Source: BS150m-G50 sp964517435 (GTDB lineage Bacteria > CAIWAD01 > BS150m-G50). Taken from it: a DNA stretch of 64,000 nt. The position numbers were made by a program, and so were the translations under genes. Below, piece after piece: positions 52,167-61,646 of the stretch (the first letter of the stretch is position 1; the number at the start of each line of letters is the position of its first letter). Where the stretch lies: positions 1 to 64,000 of the forward strand of contig CAZFEC010000010.1 of the NCBI GenBank assembly GCA_964517435.1, in the 5' to 3' direction. Below the pieces are notes generated by a model. It saw nothing but the letters and a program-made list of their open reading frames with translations. It did not search any database and was not told the origin of the DNA.

Positions 52167-55100
52167 TGAGTCCGGTTCTCCACCCCCAGATTCCAGACCA
52201 GCGTAATCATGTTGTCGATTTCGTCTGTGGATAAAGGAATGCTGTACTCGTCCCTGGCGACATCGAAAAGGTAATCCTCCAACGCCATTCGAACTCGACG
52301 CTGCACCTCGATATTCCGGTGCCAATCAACAATCTTGTCTCTCTCTACCAACTTATACATGGCCTGAGCCATCTCGCTAAGCTGATCCGGGGTGACGGAA
52401 TGAGCTTCTAGCTCAGTCTTGAGGTTCCGGTAGAATGGATGGAATTCCTTCCTTTCCTTGATTACTTCAGGGATATCATCGGCCTCATACCCGCTTACCT
52501 GCTGCTGGTACTCCTGTACGAGCATCAGCAGCGCCTTCAGGTCCTCCTGCCGAGCGTCCTTCAGCTCCTCAATCAGTTTCTTGATCTTGTCACTGAACCG
52601 CCTGTAGAATTCCGGATCCCGGTGATAGTTCTCCTTGATTGTCCGTTTTGTCTGAGCAGCAATCGCTTCGGCCTTCGACCGGTCTGATAGACCACGTTCG
52701 GTGCTGGTAATGTATGCATTGAATTCCGTCGGCTCGCTGATCTGCAGCGGCTCGGTCAGCTCTATCACATAGTCGGAAGAAACGTGCTTGTCCAGAATGC
52801 GGCGGATCTGGTCCTCATACTTCGAGAAATCGATCTCCTCCGCATGCTTGATCTTCTGGATCTTTTTCAGTTCCACGAATCGCTTGAGGTCACGCTGGTA
52901 CCTGCGCAGCTTGTCGGCGTCGAACTTCTGCGTGAAGTCGTAGAGCATCTGACAGGTCGCGTACTGTTTCATGTATTCATTCACCAGCTCATAGAAATGC
53001 TCGCGCGTTTCGACATCCTCCTCCAGAACGCGGACATAGGCTTCGGTGTCCTGCTGGTTCTTCACCGCGGTGAATATCGCATGCAGCTCCTGGTACACCC
53101 GCTCCAGTTCAGCGACCTTCTCGTCTGAATTGAGCAGGGCACGTTCGATGTCCTCGGGATCATAGTTCGAGAACAGCTGTATTGCGTTATACAGGTTCTG
53201 CGCATTCTTCGAATAGTCGATGACAAAACCGTTGACCTTGGCCTCACGGCCTTCGTCGCCATCAAAGAGGCGGTTCACACGTGCAATAGCCTGCAGCAGG
53301 TTATGATCCCTGAGCTGCTTGGCGAGATATAGAAAAGTGTTGCGGGGCGCGTCAAAACCGGTCAGCAGCTTGTCTACCACGATCAGGATGCGAACACCTT
53401 CCGGATTCTCCTTGAAGTCCCTGATCAGGTTCTTCTCCCGCGTTTCCAGTGAGGTTCCATGCCTGTGTTTCTCCTCGCCGAGCCAGGCGGCTACGATCTT
53501 CTTGTGCTCCGGAAGCTTGTCATCCTCCTCTTTGTCCGCCGTATCGGATATGATCACCTCGACTGAAACCTGCTCCTGCAGATCAAAGGCTTTCTGGAAC
53601 ATCACAGCGGCGTACTTTGAGGGGGCGACGACCTGCGCCTTCAGGCCTGTGCCGAGGAACTGCCGGTAGTGGTTCAGGATATCCAGCGCTATCGTTTCTA
53701 TGCGCTGAGAAGTCTCCTCGATTATCTGTGATGAATTGAACTTCTGCTGAAGATCCTGTTTCTGCTGTTCCGTCAGATCCCGGGTGATCTGATCGTAGAA
53801 CTGGTCAAGGAGTGCACGTTGAACGCGCTGTTCCACAAACCGGGGCTGATAGATCAACGGCAGAACGACACCATCCTGTTCGGCTTCCGATATTGTGTAG
53901 GCGTCGATCATCCCGCCGAACTTCTGTTCGCTGGTTTTCTCGCGCTTCATCAGCGGGGTGCCGGTGAAACCGATCTGGCACGCCCGCGGCAGGAACAGGT
54001 TCAGCTCGATGTTGGCCTTGCCCGCCTGAGAGCGATGCGCCTCGTCGATCAGGATGAAGACGTTCGGATCGTCGTCCACGAAATCCCGCATTGCACTGGA
54101 CGCTTCGAACTTGTGAATCAGCGAGGTTATGACCCGCTGGTCTTTCTCCCTGATCAGGCGCAGCAGTTCTCTGGCACTGCGGGTGCGTTTGACCTCCTTC
54201 TTGATATTGCAGGCGGCAAAAGTGTCGCTGATCTGCTTGTCCAGATCGCGCCGGTCGGTGACCACGACAACACGCGGCAGCTCAATGTCTGGATCATCGA
54301 TCAGGCATTTGACCAGCATCACCATCGTCAGGCTCTTCCCGGTACCCTGAGTATGCCAGATTAAACCGCCCTGGCGCCTGCCCTGTTCGTCGCATGTCTT
54401 CAGCCGCCTCAGCGCCTTTTTGATCGCGAAGTACTGCGGGTAGCGCGCGATCTTTTTGATGTTGCTGTCATAGAGGATGAAGTTGCGGATCAGGTCCAGT
54501 AGGCGCTCCGGGCGGAGCAGGCTGTAGATGCCGCGATCCTGCTCTGTGACTGTTCGCTCCGCAGTCTGTGTGAAATTCTGACGGATCAGATCGTTCGCGA
54601 CCTGGGAGACAACAGCCGGATCAACCGGCTGGTTGATGACTGCCGCAACTTCAGCGTCAGATGTCTCGGCATCAGCATCCTTCTCCTTCCAGTGGGCATA
54701 GAAGCGCGCGGGTGTGAGCATGGTGCCGTATTTCAACTCACGCACATTGGTGGCGATCAGTATCTGCGGGAAGAGGAAGAACTTCGGCGTTTCGTGCCGG
54801 CCCTGGTTGCGCACCATCTGCGCAACCGCGTCATCCACCTTGACAGATTCCTTCTTGTTTTCGATCACCGCAAAGGGGAATCCGTTAACGAACAGGACGA
54901 TATCGGGGCGGCGCTCATGTCCTTCCGCAAGCTCGAATTCGGCACAGACGTGGAAGGTGTTGTTTTCCGGCGATGCGAAGTCGATGAACCTCAGTTGGGG
55001 AGATACGCGGCGTCCGTTCACCAGTTCCGAAACAGAGCGGCCGGCGATCAGCAGGGAGTAGATCTCTTCTGACGCTCGGTAAGCGCCGTCACCCATCTGG

Positions 55101-55342
55101 ATGCTGTTCTCCGCTTCGAAGATCGCGTCGCGGATGCTCTTGTCGGAAATGCTGTCGCTGTTGATTCTGCGCAGAGCCTCGAAGGCGATGTCGCGGAGGA
55201 TGTACTGCGAGGTGTTCTCCCGCATTGCGGTAATTTCGGCACGCGGGATGTATTTATAACCTAGATTCGCCAGCTCCAGCAGGGCCGGGATCTGGGAGGC
55301 GGAGGCCTCGTCGAAATCGGGGAGGTCGAATTCGTGACTCAT
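52163..55342 (-). CDS. hsdR: Type I restriction enzyme, R subunit
   Basis: Motor and nuclease subunit of a type I restriction-modification system; it translocates and cuts unmethylated DNA. The N-terminal PD-(D/E)XK nuclease has RRPDIVLFVNGFPFAVIENK (D and ExK), the helicase has HTQGTGKSLTMVMLVK (Walker A), VFILIDEAHRSQ and IGFTGTPLMKRE, and motif VI QAIARVNRLF. Length 1059 is normal. The gene overlaps hsdS by four bases upstream and the metallopeptidase gene downstream. Confidence 0.95.
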   Translation of the reverse strand: MSHEFDLPDFDEASASQIPALLELANLGYKYIPRAEITAMRENTSQYILRDIAFEALRRINSDSISDKSIRDAIFEAENSIQMGDGAYRASEEIYSLLIAGRSVSELVNGRRVSPQLRFIDFASPENNTFHVCAEFELAEGHERRPDIVLFVNGFPFAVIENKKESVKVDDAVAQMVRNQGRHETPKFFLFPQILIATNVRELKYGTMLTPARFYAHWKEKDADAETSDAEVAAVINQPVDPAVVSQVANDLIRQNFTQTAERTVTEQDRGIYSLLRPERLLDLIRNFILYDSNIKKIARYPQYFAIKKALRRLKTCDEQGRRQGGLIWHTQGTGKSLTMVMLVKCLIDDPDIELPRVVVVTDRRDLDKQISDTFAACNIKKEVKRTRSARELLRLIREKDQRVITSLIHKFEASSAMRDFVDDDPNVFILIDEAHRSQAGKANIELNLFLPRACQIGFTGTPLMKREKTSEQKFGGMIDAYTISEAEQDGVVLPLIYQPRFVEQRVQRALLDQFYDQITRDLTEQQKQDLQQKFNSSQIIEETSQRIETIALDILNHYRQFLGTGLKAQVVAPSKYAAVMFQKAFDLQEQVSVEVIISDTADKEEDDKLPEHKKIVAAWLGEEKHRHGTSLETREKNLIRDFKENPEGVRILIVVDKLLTGFDAPRNTFLYLAKQLRDHNLLQAIARVNRLFDGDEGREAKVNGFVIDYSKNAQNLYNAIQLFSNYDPEDIERALLNSDEKVAELERVYQELHAIFTAVKNQQDTEAYVRVLEEDVETREHFYELVNEYMKQYATCQMLYDFTQKFDADKLRRYQRDLKRFVELKKIQKIKHAEEIDFSKYEDQIRRILDKHVSSDYVIELTEPLQISEPTEFNAYITSTERGLSDRSKAEAIAAQTKRTIKENYHRDPEFYRRFSDKIKKLIEELKDARQEDLKALLMLVQEYQQQVSGYEADDIPEVIKERKEFHPFYRNLKTELEAHSVTPDQLSEMAQAMYKLVERDKIVDWHRNIEVQRRVRMALEDYLFDVARDEYSIPLSTDEIDNMITLVWNLGVENRTQ

Positions 55343-56634
55343 GTTGCATCTCCGCTGTCAGCGGTAGATGAGGTCTTGTTGACGAATTGAGGCAGGCGGA
55401 TGGTGCCGGTGACCAGGTTATTGAGGAGGAAGCGTTTTTGGGATTTGAGGGCGGCTAGTTTGGACACAAGGATTGCTATCTCTTTTTCAAGACAAATGAA
55501 AACAGAAGCAATTGCCGACTGTTCCTGCTCTTGTGTTGGAAGCGCCAGCCGATTGGACAGAAATGTCGAATTTGTAATGTTGATCGTATTCTTTGCGCCT
55601 TTCTGAATGATTGGTCTCAGATAATTGCCCGTATTTATTTTGGATTCGAAGTAGCAGTCGAGTAGTAGTCCAAGTGATGTGGTGACTGGTGTGAAGACCC
55701 CGTAAAGAGGGGATACAATGACACTCTCTGAAAGCCTGCTTTGCTTGATGATACCATATGGGAAATCGCCCGTAGGGCTCTTTGTATATACTATATCGCC
55801 CGGCTTCACGAGATTATACCTTGAAGTGTCTACTGCAGCAAATGATCGCCCCATATGCTCGACCTGGTTTACTAATCCTTTGTGCACTGAAACAGAGTAC
55901 ACCGTTTCTCTACCGGAGCTTGTCTCTTTGTGTTCATGGAGAACTTCGCCCAAGCGCACTTCTTTCCATTCCCTATCAAATCCAGGTAGCCGTTGCTTCC
56001 CAGAGAGCAACCTCTGCATCAACCCTTTCTTGATGATTCGCTTCTTTTCGAGCTTTCGCTCATGTTCTCGAATCGCCTTGTCCCAGCATTCCAGGATTTC
56101 GGCTATGGCTTTTTGCTCGGGGAGGGGGGGGAGGGGGATGGGGAGAGCTATGAATTGCTCTCTTGTAAGATGTGCGAAGCTGGTCTCTCCGATGAAACCA
56201 CGTATACGTGGTGTCCGAACTGCTTTATACAAGAAGCTCATGGCAAAGAAAGGGGACACATTTTTCTTTCTGGGGCGGAGACGATGCAGCGCCTTCTGAA
56301 AATAGCATGGACTTATCTCCTCATGCCATATGGCGCATCGACCGATTTCGCCTCCCTCGCAAACAAGAAGATCGCCATCTCTCAGCTCAAATTTCTCCTT
56401 CTCGCTCTGAGAAAAAGCCATCGTGCGTACGTCTGAAAGGTCAAAGCCTCCCCAACGAACATTGAAATTTGCTAAGTAGGAACTTTGACCTCTCGCTTCT
56501 CTCGCCTTCTTGCTTAGCATCTTTCCAAGCTGAATCTCAAATATATCGCCGAAAGAAGGGCATTCCCATTCCATGGGAATCCACCCGACTTTCGTCTTCT
56601 TGTAGCCTGGCCGATTGTGGTTGTTGAGATTCAT
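55339..56634 (-). CDS. hsdS: Type I restriction enzyme, S (specificity) subunit
   Basis: A 431-residue DNA-recognition subunit with two target-recognition domains. The first begins KTKVGWIPMEWECPSFGDIF; each is followed by the conserved helix with PLPPLPEQKAIAEILECWDK (near residue 180) and ALPTQEQEQSAIASVFICLE (near 380). The ATG at 56634 (AGAAG ahead) is favoured over a longer frame. It lies 26 bp after the HEPN-motif gene rather than directly after hsdM, an interrupted arrangement. Target sequence unknown. Confidence 0.92.
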   Translation of the reverse strand: MNLNNHNRPGYKKTKVGWIPMEWECPSFGDIFEIQLGKMLSKKAREARGQSSYLANFNVRWGGFDLSDVRTMAFSQSEKEKFELRDGDLLVCEGGEIGRCAIWHEEISPCYFQKALHRLRPRKKNVSPFFAMSFLYKAVRTPRIRGFIGETSFAHLTREQFIALPIPLPPLPEQKAIAEILECWDKAIREHERKLEKKRIIKKGLMQRLLSGKQRLPGFDREWKEVRLGEVLHEHKETSSGRETVYSVSVHKGLVNQVEHMGRSFAAVDTSRYNLVKPGDIVYTKSPTGDFPYGIIKQSRLSESVIVSPLYGVFTPVTTSLGLLLDCYFESKINTGNYLRPIIQKGAKNTINITNSTFLSNRLALPTQEQEQSAIASVFICLEKEIAILVSKLAALKSQKRFLLNNLVTGTIRLPQFVNKTSSTADSGDAT

Positions 56635-56660
56635 TATTCTTCTACTGTGACGAATTTGAA

Positions 56661-58349
56661 TCATCGCCGACTTTCATGCTGTTCGCGAATACTTGCGACA
56701 ACATCATTCAATCTTTTCAATGCGTTAGATGCTTCTTTCTTATCAATCTCGTATTGCACGCGAATTCTACCTAGTTCTGCTTGTGGGTTCTTTACCAGAA
56801 CATGTTTCCGATCACCCCAGACTCTTTCTCCAATTGCTACGATATTGCCACCCTGCCAACCACCTCTTTGCAGCCATCGAGACGGCCCATTCCTGCGGAA
56901 TAACTGTAGAAAAACATAGCTTGGGCGTTTCGGCCATGGAATCCCTTTGTCCATAATCCCTGAGCGAGATTTAACAAATCGGCGACGGCCTATCTTGGTC
57001 AGGTCTGTTAATATGTTCTCGATGAGAACTCGATCCTCACCATCACTTGGATGTGTGAGATGTGCACGAACCTCTACCCGTGCAATTCCGCTGACTGACA
57101 AGTTTTGAATTCCCAGGATCACATAGCGCCCTTTTGCAGGAAGCAAACCATGACTTTGCCATTCCGTGAGTAACAACCTCTTCAGCTTCTTCAGGCTAGA
57201 CTTGAAAACCTTATACCATGCGCGGATTGATGAAATATAACGAGGCTCATTGCACCATAGAAGTTGTGTGTCCGCAAGAATTTCAGGGAATCGAGTCATC
57301 GGTGAATTCTCTTCCAAGAGTTCCTCAAGGATCTTTGGAAGAATGATAACAAGTGAGGGGACTCCTTGGTCCGAATCAATCTCGAACAGGAATCGGTCGA
57401 ATCCTGTGGCGCCCTGATTCAGCAACTCCCGCGCTACTCTGCTTGATTCAAGAATGATCTGATTCCTTGATTTCGTGTCAACAGCTAGCGCCACATGTAA
57501 TTGTCGACCCGCGAAGCGGGTGAAGGATTCGATGCCACCGAGAAATCGAAGACCATCACGCGTCACCATTCCGGCTGTAGCTTTAACAGCAAGTGATAGA
57601 GGAGGTTTTTGAGATCGAGGAATAGAATGCTTGTTCCTGAGCCAGAAGAGTTGCAAGGCTAAACATAGGCAAACGCACGTTCTCGCTAGATCATCAAACA
57701 AGTAGAGGAAATCTAACGAGCTTAATTTGTGCGGGTTCGCGGAACCAAATTCGATCTCTAAGCCTGTAAATCTGACCTTCCCATGCGCAATAGCATTTCG
57801 CGCAAGATCATCATACCCCTCCGTTAATACACTGAGGCCCTGCGATTTGAACATCGAGACAGCATTCTTGAGAATGAACTTGCCATTTACGTCACCCTTT
57901 TTTCGCACGGACCAAATGACAGATGATAAATTCCCAAGCACATGTTCTGTCAAGTATAAGTATTCAGGGAGAAAGTAGTTTGCTATAGTAAGCAGCTCAC
58001 GAGCCTGACCATGGCTATATGCATCCTGGAGATCCTTTGTTGGGCTCTCCCGATGTAGATTCTCAATGCCGAGTTGCAGACTATCAGATCGCCTATCAAT
58101 GGCTGCAAAGGTTCGGGATAGATCATTCTCCAATAGATCGATGATTCCAGCTACTGTTGATTCATCCCAGTATGTCAGTGGCGGTGATTCAGTAAAAGGT
58201 CGAAGAACGAGAACTTCGCGGCCACATATGTCTTCTGGAATTAAACCAGAAAATCTACTTATGATGCGATCGATAGATAGTTCGTGTTCGATTTGAGCAA
58301 GAGGATCTGCTCCAATCAAGTCAGAAATCGTCTTGTTGCTCATATCCAT
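56661..58349 (-). CDS. Uncharacterised HEPN-motif protein inside the hsd operon
   Basis: A 562-residue protein with no family I can name. An N-terminal part is largely helical and contains DDLARNAIAHGKV: R185, N186 and H190 fit the RX4H motif of HEPN ribonucleases, in their RN...H form. The rest (about 250-562) includes a positively charged stretch (FKSSLKKLKRLLLTEW) and ends in a helix. No membrane segments. It lies between rhuM (52 bp upstream gap) and hsdS (26 bp), and looks more AT-rich than hsdR and hsdM. Type I loci elsewhere carry anticodon nucleases such as PrrC and RloC in similar positions, so a conditional RNase is a reasonable idea, though not proven. Confidence 0.65.
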   Translation of the reverse strand: MDMSNKTISDLIGADPLAQIEHELSIDRIISRFSGLIPEDICGREVLVLRPFTESPPLTYWDESTVAGIIDLLENDLSRTFAAIDRRSDSLQLGIENLHRESPTKDLQDAYSHGQARELLTIANYFLPEYLYLTEHVLGNLSSVIWSVRKKGDVNGKFILKNAVSMFKSQGLSVLTEGYDDLARNAIAHGKVRFTGLEIEFGSANPHKLSSLDFLYLFDDLARTCVCLCLALQLFWLRNKHSIPRSQKPPLSLAVKATAGMVTRDGLRFLGGIESFTRFAGRQLHVALAVDTKSRNQIILESSRVARELLNQGATGFDRFLFEIDSDQGVPSLVIILPKILEELLEENSPMTRFPEILADTQLLWCNEPRYISSIRAWYKVFKSSLKKLKRLLLTEWQSHGLLPAKGRYVILGIQNLSVSGIARVEVRAHLTHPSDGEDRVLIENILTDLTKIGRRRFVKSRSGIMDKGIPWPKRPSYVFLQLFRRNGPSRWLQRGGWQGGNIVAIGERVWGDRKHVLVKNPQAELGRIRVQYEIDKKEASNALKRLNDVVASIREQHESRR

Positions 58350-58404
58350 CAATTGCTAGAGTATTGAAAGACTTACTCATTGAGTGCTTTCCGTATTATC
58401 GGGG

Positions 58405-59457
58405 TCAGTCATTTTGATGTGTGTCCTCACCCCCACCCCTCTTCGCCATATCCTCCAACCGCTTTATCGACTCCACCTCACCCAACTGCTCTTTCTGCTT
58501 CCTGCGACTGTCGGCAAATTGATCATACTCAGCGCGCGCGTGTGTCTCAGCATCTTCCTTACTGACACTTCCCGCATGACCCAAAACACGCCTTTCATTG
58601 AACGCGAGAAACTCGTCGAGCTTCGTCTCCCAATCCTGCATGAAGACCTGTTTGCGCCGCAGCGCCTGGTCCTCGGCGAAGTCGAGCCACATTACGACGA
58701 TGCGGTTCAGCTCGTTGATTTCATTCTCCTGCAGGTAGTTCTTAGCCACGGTGACATCGGTCTTGCGCACCTCCTCCTTCTGCCAGGAGGTCAATCCCAT
58801 GTTAGGCAACTGAGCATTTGCACGTGACTGAATGATCTCGGCTGCAGTCATGCCGGTCGCGGCGAAGTGCAGCTTGTTCTGCATGACGCTGAAGAACTTG
58901 GTGGTCTCCGGCTGAGTGGGTTCATAGTCAGCCGCCATGGCGAAAATCTCGCGAACACGCAGATACATGCGCCGTTCACTGGCTCTGATGTCCCGGATGC
59001 GGGCGAGCATCTCGTCGAAGTAGTCGGGAACCGGCGATCCGGCCACCGGCGGATTCTTGAGCCGCTCATCGTCAAGCGTGAAACCTTTGACGATGTACTC
59101 CTTGAGACGCGCCGTGGCCCAGATCCGGAAACGTGTGGCGATGATGCTCTTAATGCGGTAGCCGACCGAGATCACCATGTCCAGGCTATAGTAGTCAAGC
59201 CTTCTCTGGACCTGCCTGGTACCCTCCTGGCGAACTGTTAAGAAATCCTTAACAGTTGACTCGGGCGAAAGCTCCCCCTCCTCGTAGATATTGCGAATGT
59301 GTATGTTGATATTTGGAACTGAGGTCTGGAACAGCTCCGCCATCATCTGCTGGGTCAACCAGATCGTTTCGTTCTCCAGGCGCACGTCTATTTTTACCTG
59401 ACCGTCATCAGTCTGATAAACCAGCAACTCGCCCTTCTGCGGCAGTTCCTCTCTCAT
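58405..59457 (-). CDS. rhuM: RhuM-family protein
   Basis: A 350-residue member of the RhuM family, frequently found between hsdM and hsdS or hsdR. It begins with GELLVYQTDDGQVKIDVRLE and ETIWLTQQMMAELFQTSVPN, a helix-turn-helix-like opening, followed by RQVQRRLDYYSLDMVISVGY and IWATARLKEYIVKGF, all family signatures. The function in restriction loci is unresolved. It overlaps hsdM by four bases. Confidence 0.9.
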   Translation of the reverse strand: MREELPQKGELLVYQTDDGQVKIDVRLENETIWLTQQMMAELFQTSVPNINIHIRNIYEEGELSPESTVKDFLTVRQEGTRQVQRRLDYYSLDMVISVGYRIKSIIATRFRIWATARLKEYIVKGFTLDDERLKNPPVAGSPVPDYFDEMLARIRDIRASERRMYLRVREIFAMAADYEPTQPETTKFFSVMQNKLHFAATGMTAAEIIQSRANAQLPNMGLTSWQKEEVRKTDVTVAKNYLQENEINELNRIVVMWLDFAEDQALRRKQVFMQDWETKLDEFLAFNERRVLGHAGSVSKEDAETHARAEYDQFADSRRKQKEQLGEVESIKRLEDMAKRGGGEDTHQND

Positions 59458-60971
59458 TTGATAATCCCCAGGTTCTTGAGGTGCTTCGTCATCTCTTTAT
59501 CCAGTTTCGCAAGCTCCTTGTCGATCTCGGCCATTTCCCTGAGATTAGCTTCGATGTCCACCTCTTCCTCCTCCTCGAAGGTGTCGACATAGCGGGTGAT
59601 GTTGAGGTTGAAGTCGTTCTCCTCGATCTCGTCCGGCTGTACAACACGACAGAATTTCTCGATGTCCTTACGATCATCAACTGCCTTCAGGATCTGGTTG
59701 ATATGCTCATCATCCAGGACGTTCTGCGCTTTAACCGGGCGATACAGTTTTGACGCCTCTACGAAGAACACATCTTTACGACTCTCGTTCCTACCCCCAG
59801 CCTCGCGAGAACGATCGAGCAGAAGAATGGCAACCGGAATGCCAGTTGTCTGAAAAAGCCCCGCCGGCAGCCCGACGATCGTATCAACCAGATTCTCCCT
59901 GAGCAGACTTTGACGGATCCTCCCCTCTGCTGCGCCCCGAAACAGGACGCCATGAGGTACGATAACTACAACCCGACCCTCTTTGGCCTTCGCGGTTTCG
60001 ATCATATGGCTGATGAAGGCGTAATCCCCCTTTGTCTTGGGAGGAATACCGCGGTGGAATCGATTGTAGGAATCGTTCTCGATGTTGTCACCCGCCCACT
60101 TTTTGAGGGAGAAGGGCGGATTAGCGATTACGAGATCGAACTTCATCAGGGCATCCCCCTCCTTCAGAAGGGGGTTGTTCAACGTGTCGCCCCATTCTAA
60201 CCGGGCTGAATCCTTGCCGTGGAGGAACATGTTCATACGGGCCAGGTTGTAGGTTGATCCGATACTTTCCTGGCCGTACAGAGCGTAATCCTTCGAGCCC
60301 TGAGCTTCAACTTCAGCGCCCGCCAGCAACAACAAGCCGCCCGCCCCGCAGGCGGGATCACAGATGCGCCAGCCGGGCTGAGGCTTTGCCAGCTTGGCCA
60401 GGAGCCTGGCGATGGAGTGGACAGTAAAGAACTCACCGGCTTTCTTGCCGGCGTCTGAGCCGAAGCGTTCGATCATATACATGTAGGCGTTGCCGATGAC
60501 GTCGTCTCCGACAACCGTAAGGTCGATCCTGGCGAAATCATCCATCAGGTGGCGCAGCATCTTATTGCGCTGATCCGTTTTCCCCAACACGGCATCAGAA
60601 TTGAAGTCGATGGCAAACAACCCCTCGAGACGGTCTCCGTTTGCATCCTCGATAGCATGCAGCGCGATGTTAATCAGTTCGCCTATGTTGTCCGCGTTCT
60701 TCTTCTTATAGATATCATAGAAACTCGTGCCCTCAGGGATGACAAAGCGCTCATTCTTCAGGCGAAGTGCGATTCGTTCCCTGTCGTCACCATAGCGCTT
60801 GGTAAGCTTCTCGATCTCGTGTTGATGAAGGTCGCTCATGTACTTGTAGAACAGGAACAGCAGGACGTAATCCTTATAGATGCTGCCGTCAACATTCATG
60901 CGTGACGAGTCAGCTGCTTCCCACAGGGTTCGGTTCAAGGCATCCTGTGTGTATTGTCTTTGCCCGCTCAT
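59454..60971 (-). CDS. hsdM: Type I restriction enzyme, M (methyltransferase) subunit
   Basis: An N6-adenine methyltransferase subunit of 505 residues. The helical N-terminal domain (DALNRTLWEAADSSR) is followed by GEFFTVHSIARLLAKL, the SAM motif DPACGAGGLLLLAG and the catalytic ANPPFSLKKW, then IVPHGVLFRGAAEGRIRQ. A C-terminal coiled region (REMAEIDKELAKLDKEMTKH) contacts the S subunit in the family. It overlaps rhuM and the half-S gene by four bases each. Confidence 0.95.
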   Translation of the reverse strand: MSGQRQYTQDALNRTLWEAADSSRMNVDGSIYKDYVLLFLFYKYMSDLHQHEIEKLTKRYGDDRERIALRLKNERFVIPEGTSFYDIYKKKNADNIGELINIALHAIEDANGDRLEGLFAIDFNSDAVLGKTDQRNKMLRHLMDDFARIDLTVVGDDVIGNAYMYMIERFGSDAGKKAGEFFTVHSIARLLAKLAKPQPGWRICDPACGAGGLLLLAGAEVEAQGSKDYALYGQESIGSTYNLARMNMFLHGKDSARLEWGDTLNNPLLKEGDALMKFDLVIANPPFSLKKWAGDNIENDSYNRFHRGIPPKTKGDYAFISHMIETAKAKEGRVVVIVPHGVLFRGAAEGRIRQSLLRENLVDTIVGLPAGLFQTTGIPVAILLLDRSREAGGRNESRKDVFFVEASKLYRPVKAQNVLDDEHINQILKAVDDRKDIEKFCRVVQPDEIEENDFNLNITRYVDTFEEEEEVDIEANLREMAEIDKELAKLDKEMTKHLKNLGIIK

Positions 60972-61543
60972 CCTCTTCTCCTTCCGGACGATCTTACACT
61001 CAGTTCTTTATCCAGAATCTGACGGTAAAGCTCTTGTTTTCGGTTTGAAAGTGTGGTGTATCTCGTCGCTGCCTCGTCCAAAGCGATCAGCGTTTTCTGT
61101 CGAGCCGTTGAGGGAACCGGTATATCCATGTTCTCGAAATTTGTTAGACTAACAAATGGTATAGTGGTATGTTCATAGTAGCGCTGGAAAAGCCGCTGTC
61201 CAATTGCGGAGTTGATGTAACCGGCCACGTACTCCGGCAGGACCGATTGATCTTTGATTGTCAATACAATGATGGATGACGGCACTATCCATGTTTCTGT
61301 GGAAGGGAGGTTGAAGACTGCAGCAGCGAACCGGCCGCGGTTAACGATTAATACTTCCTGAGGCTGCAGCGGCAGTGCTTTGGATTTGTCTGTACGCAGG
61401 GGGGGCTCTTTTCCGAAAGTTATCAAGCCTTCGGGTGTGATGTTCTTAGGCTGTATCAACAGTGCATCGCCGTCTCGTAAATGCGCTACGCTTTTTCTGA
61501 AAGCATATCCCGTTCTTACGTTACCGAAGTCCTTAAATTTCAA
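60968..61543 (-). CDS. Short S-subunit-like protein with a single recognition domain
   Basis: A 191-residue protein resembling one half of HsdS. It begins KFKDFGNVRTGYAFRKSVAH and contains DALLIQPKNITPEG, YVAGYINSAIGQRLFQ and IPVPSTARQKTLIALDEAAT, the order of a single target-recognition domain with its conserved helix. The start is a TTG at 61543 with AAGGAG five bases ahead; an open frame extends upstream without a better site. It is the first gene of the hsd operon and overlaps hsdM by four bases. Half-size S proteins can dimerise, or modify targeting by the full HsdS. Confidence 0.75.
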   Translation of the reverse strand: MKFKDFGNVRTGYAFRKSVAHLRDGDALLIQPKNITPEGLITFGKEPPLRTDKSKALPLQPQEVLIVNRGRFAAAVFNLPSTETWIVPSSIIVLTIKDQSVLPEYVAGYINSAIGQRLFQRYYEHTTIPFVSLTNFENMDIPVPSTARQKTLIALDEAATRYTTLSNRKQELYRQILDKELSVRSSGRRRG

Positions 61544-61646
61544 AGCCACTCCTTGTTTATAACAGTAGTAACATATTGCCGATTGAAAGTCAAGAGAAAA
61601 ATGAAATGCAGTAGCTGAATACTGCTTTAGGTAAACATGCTGCCCC

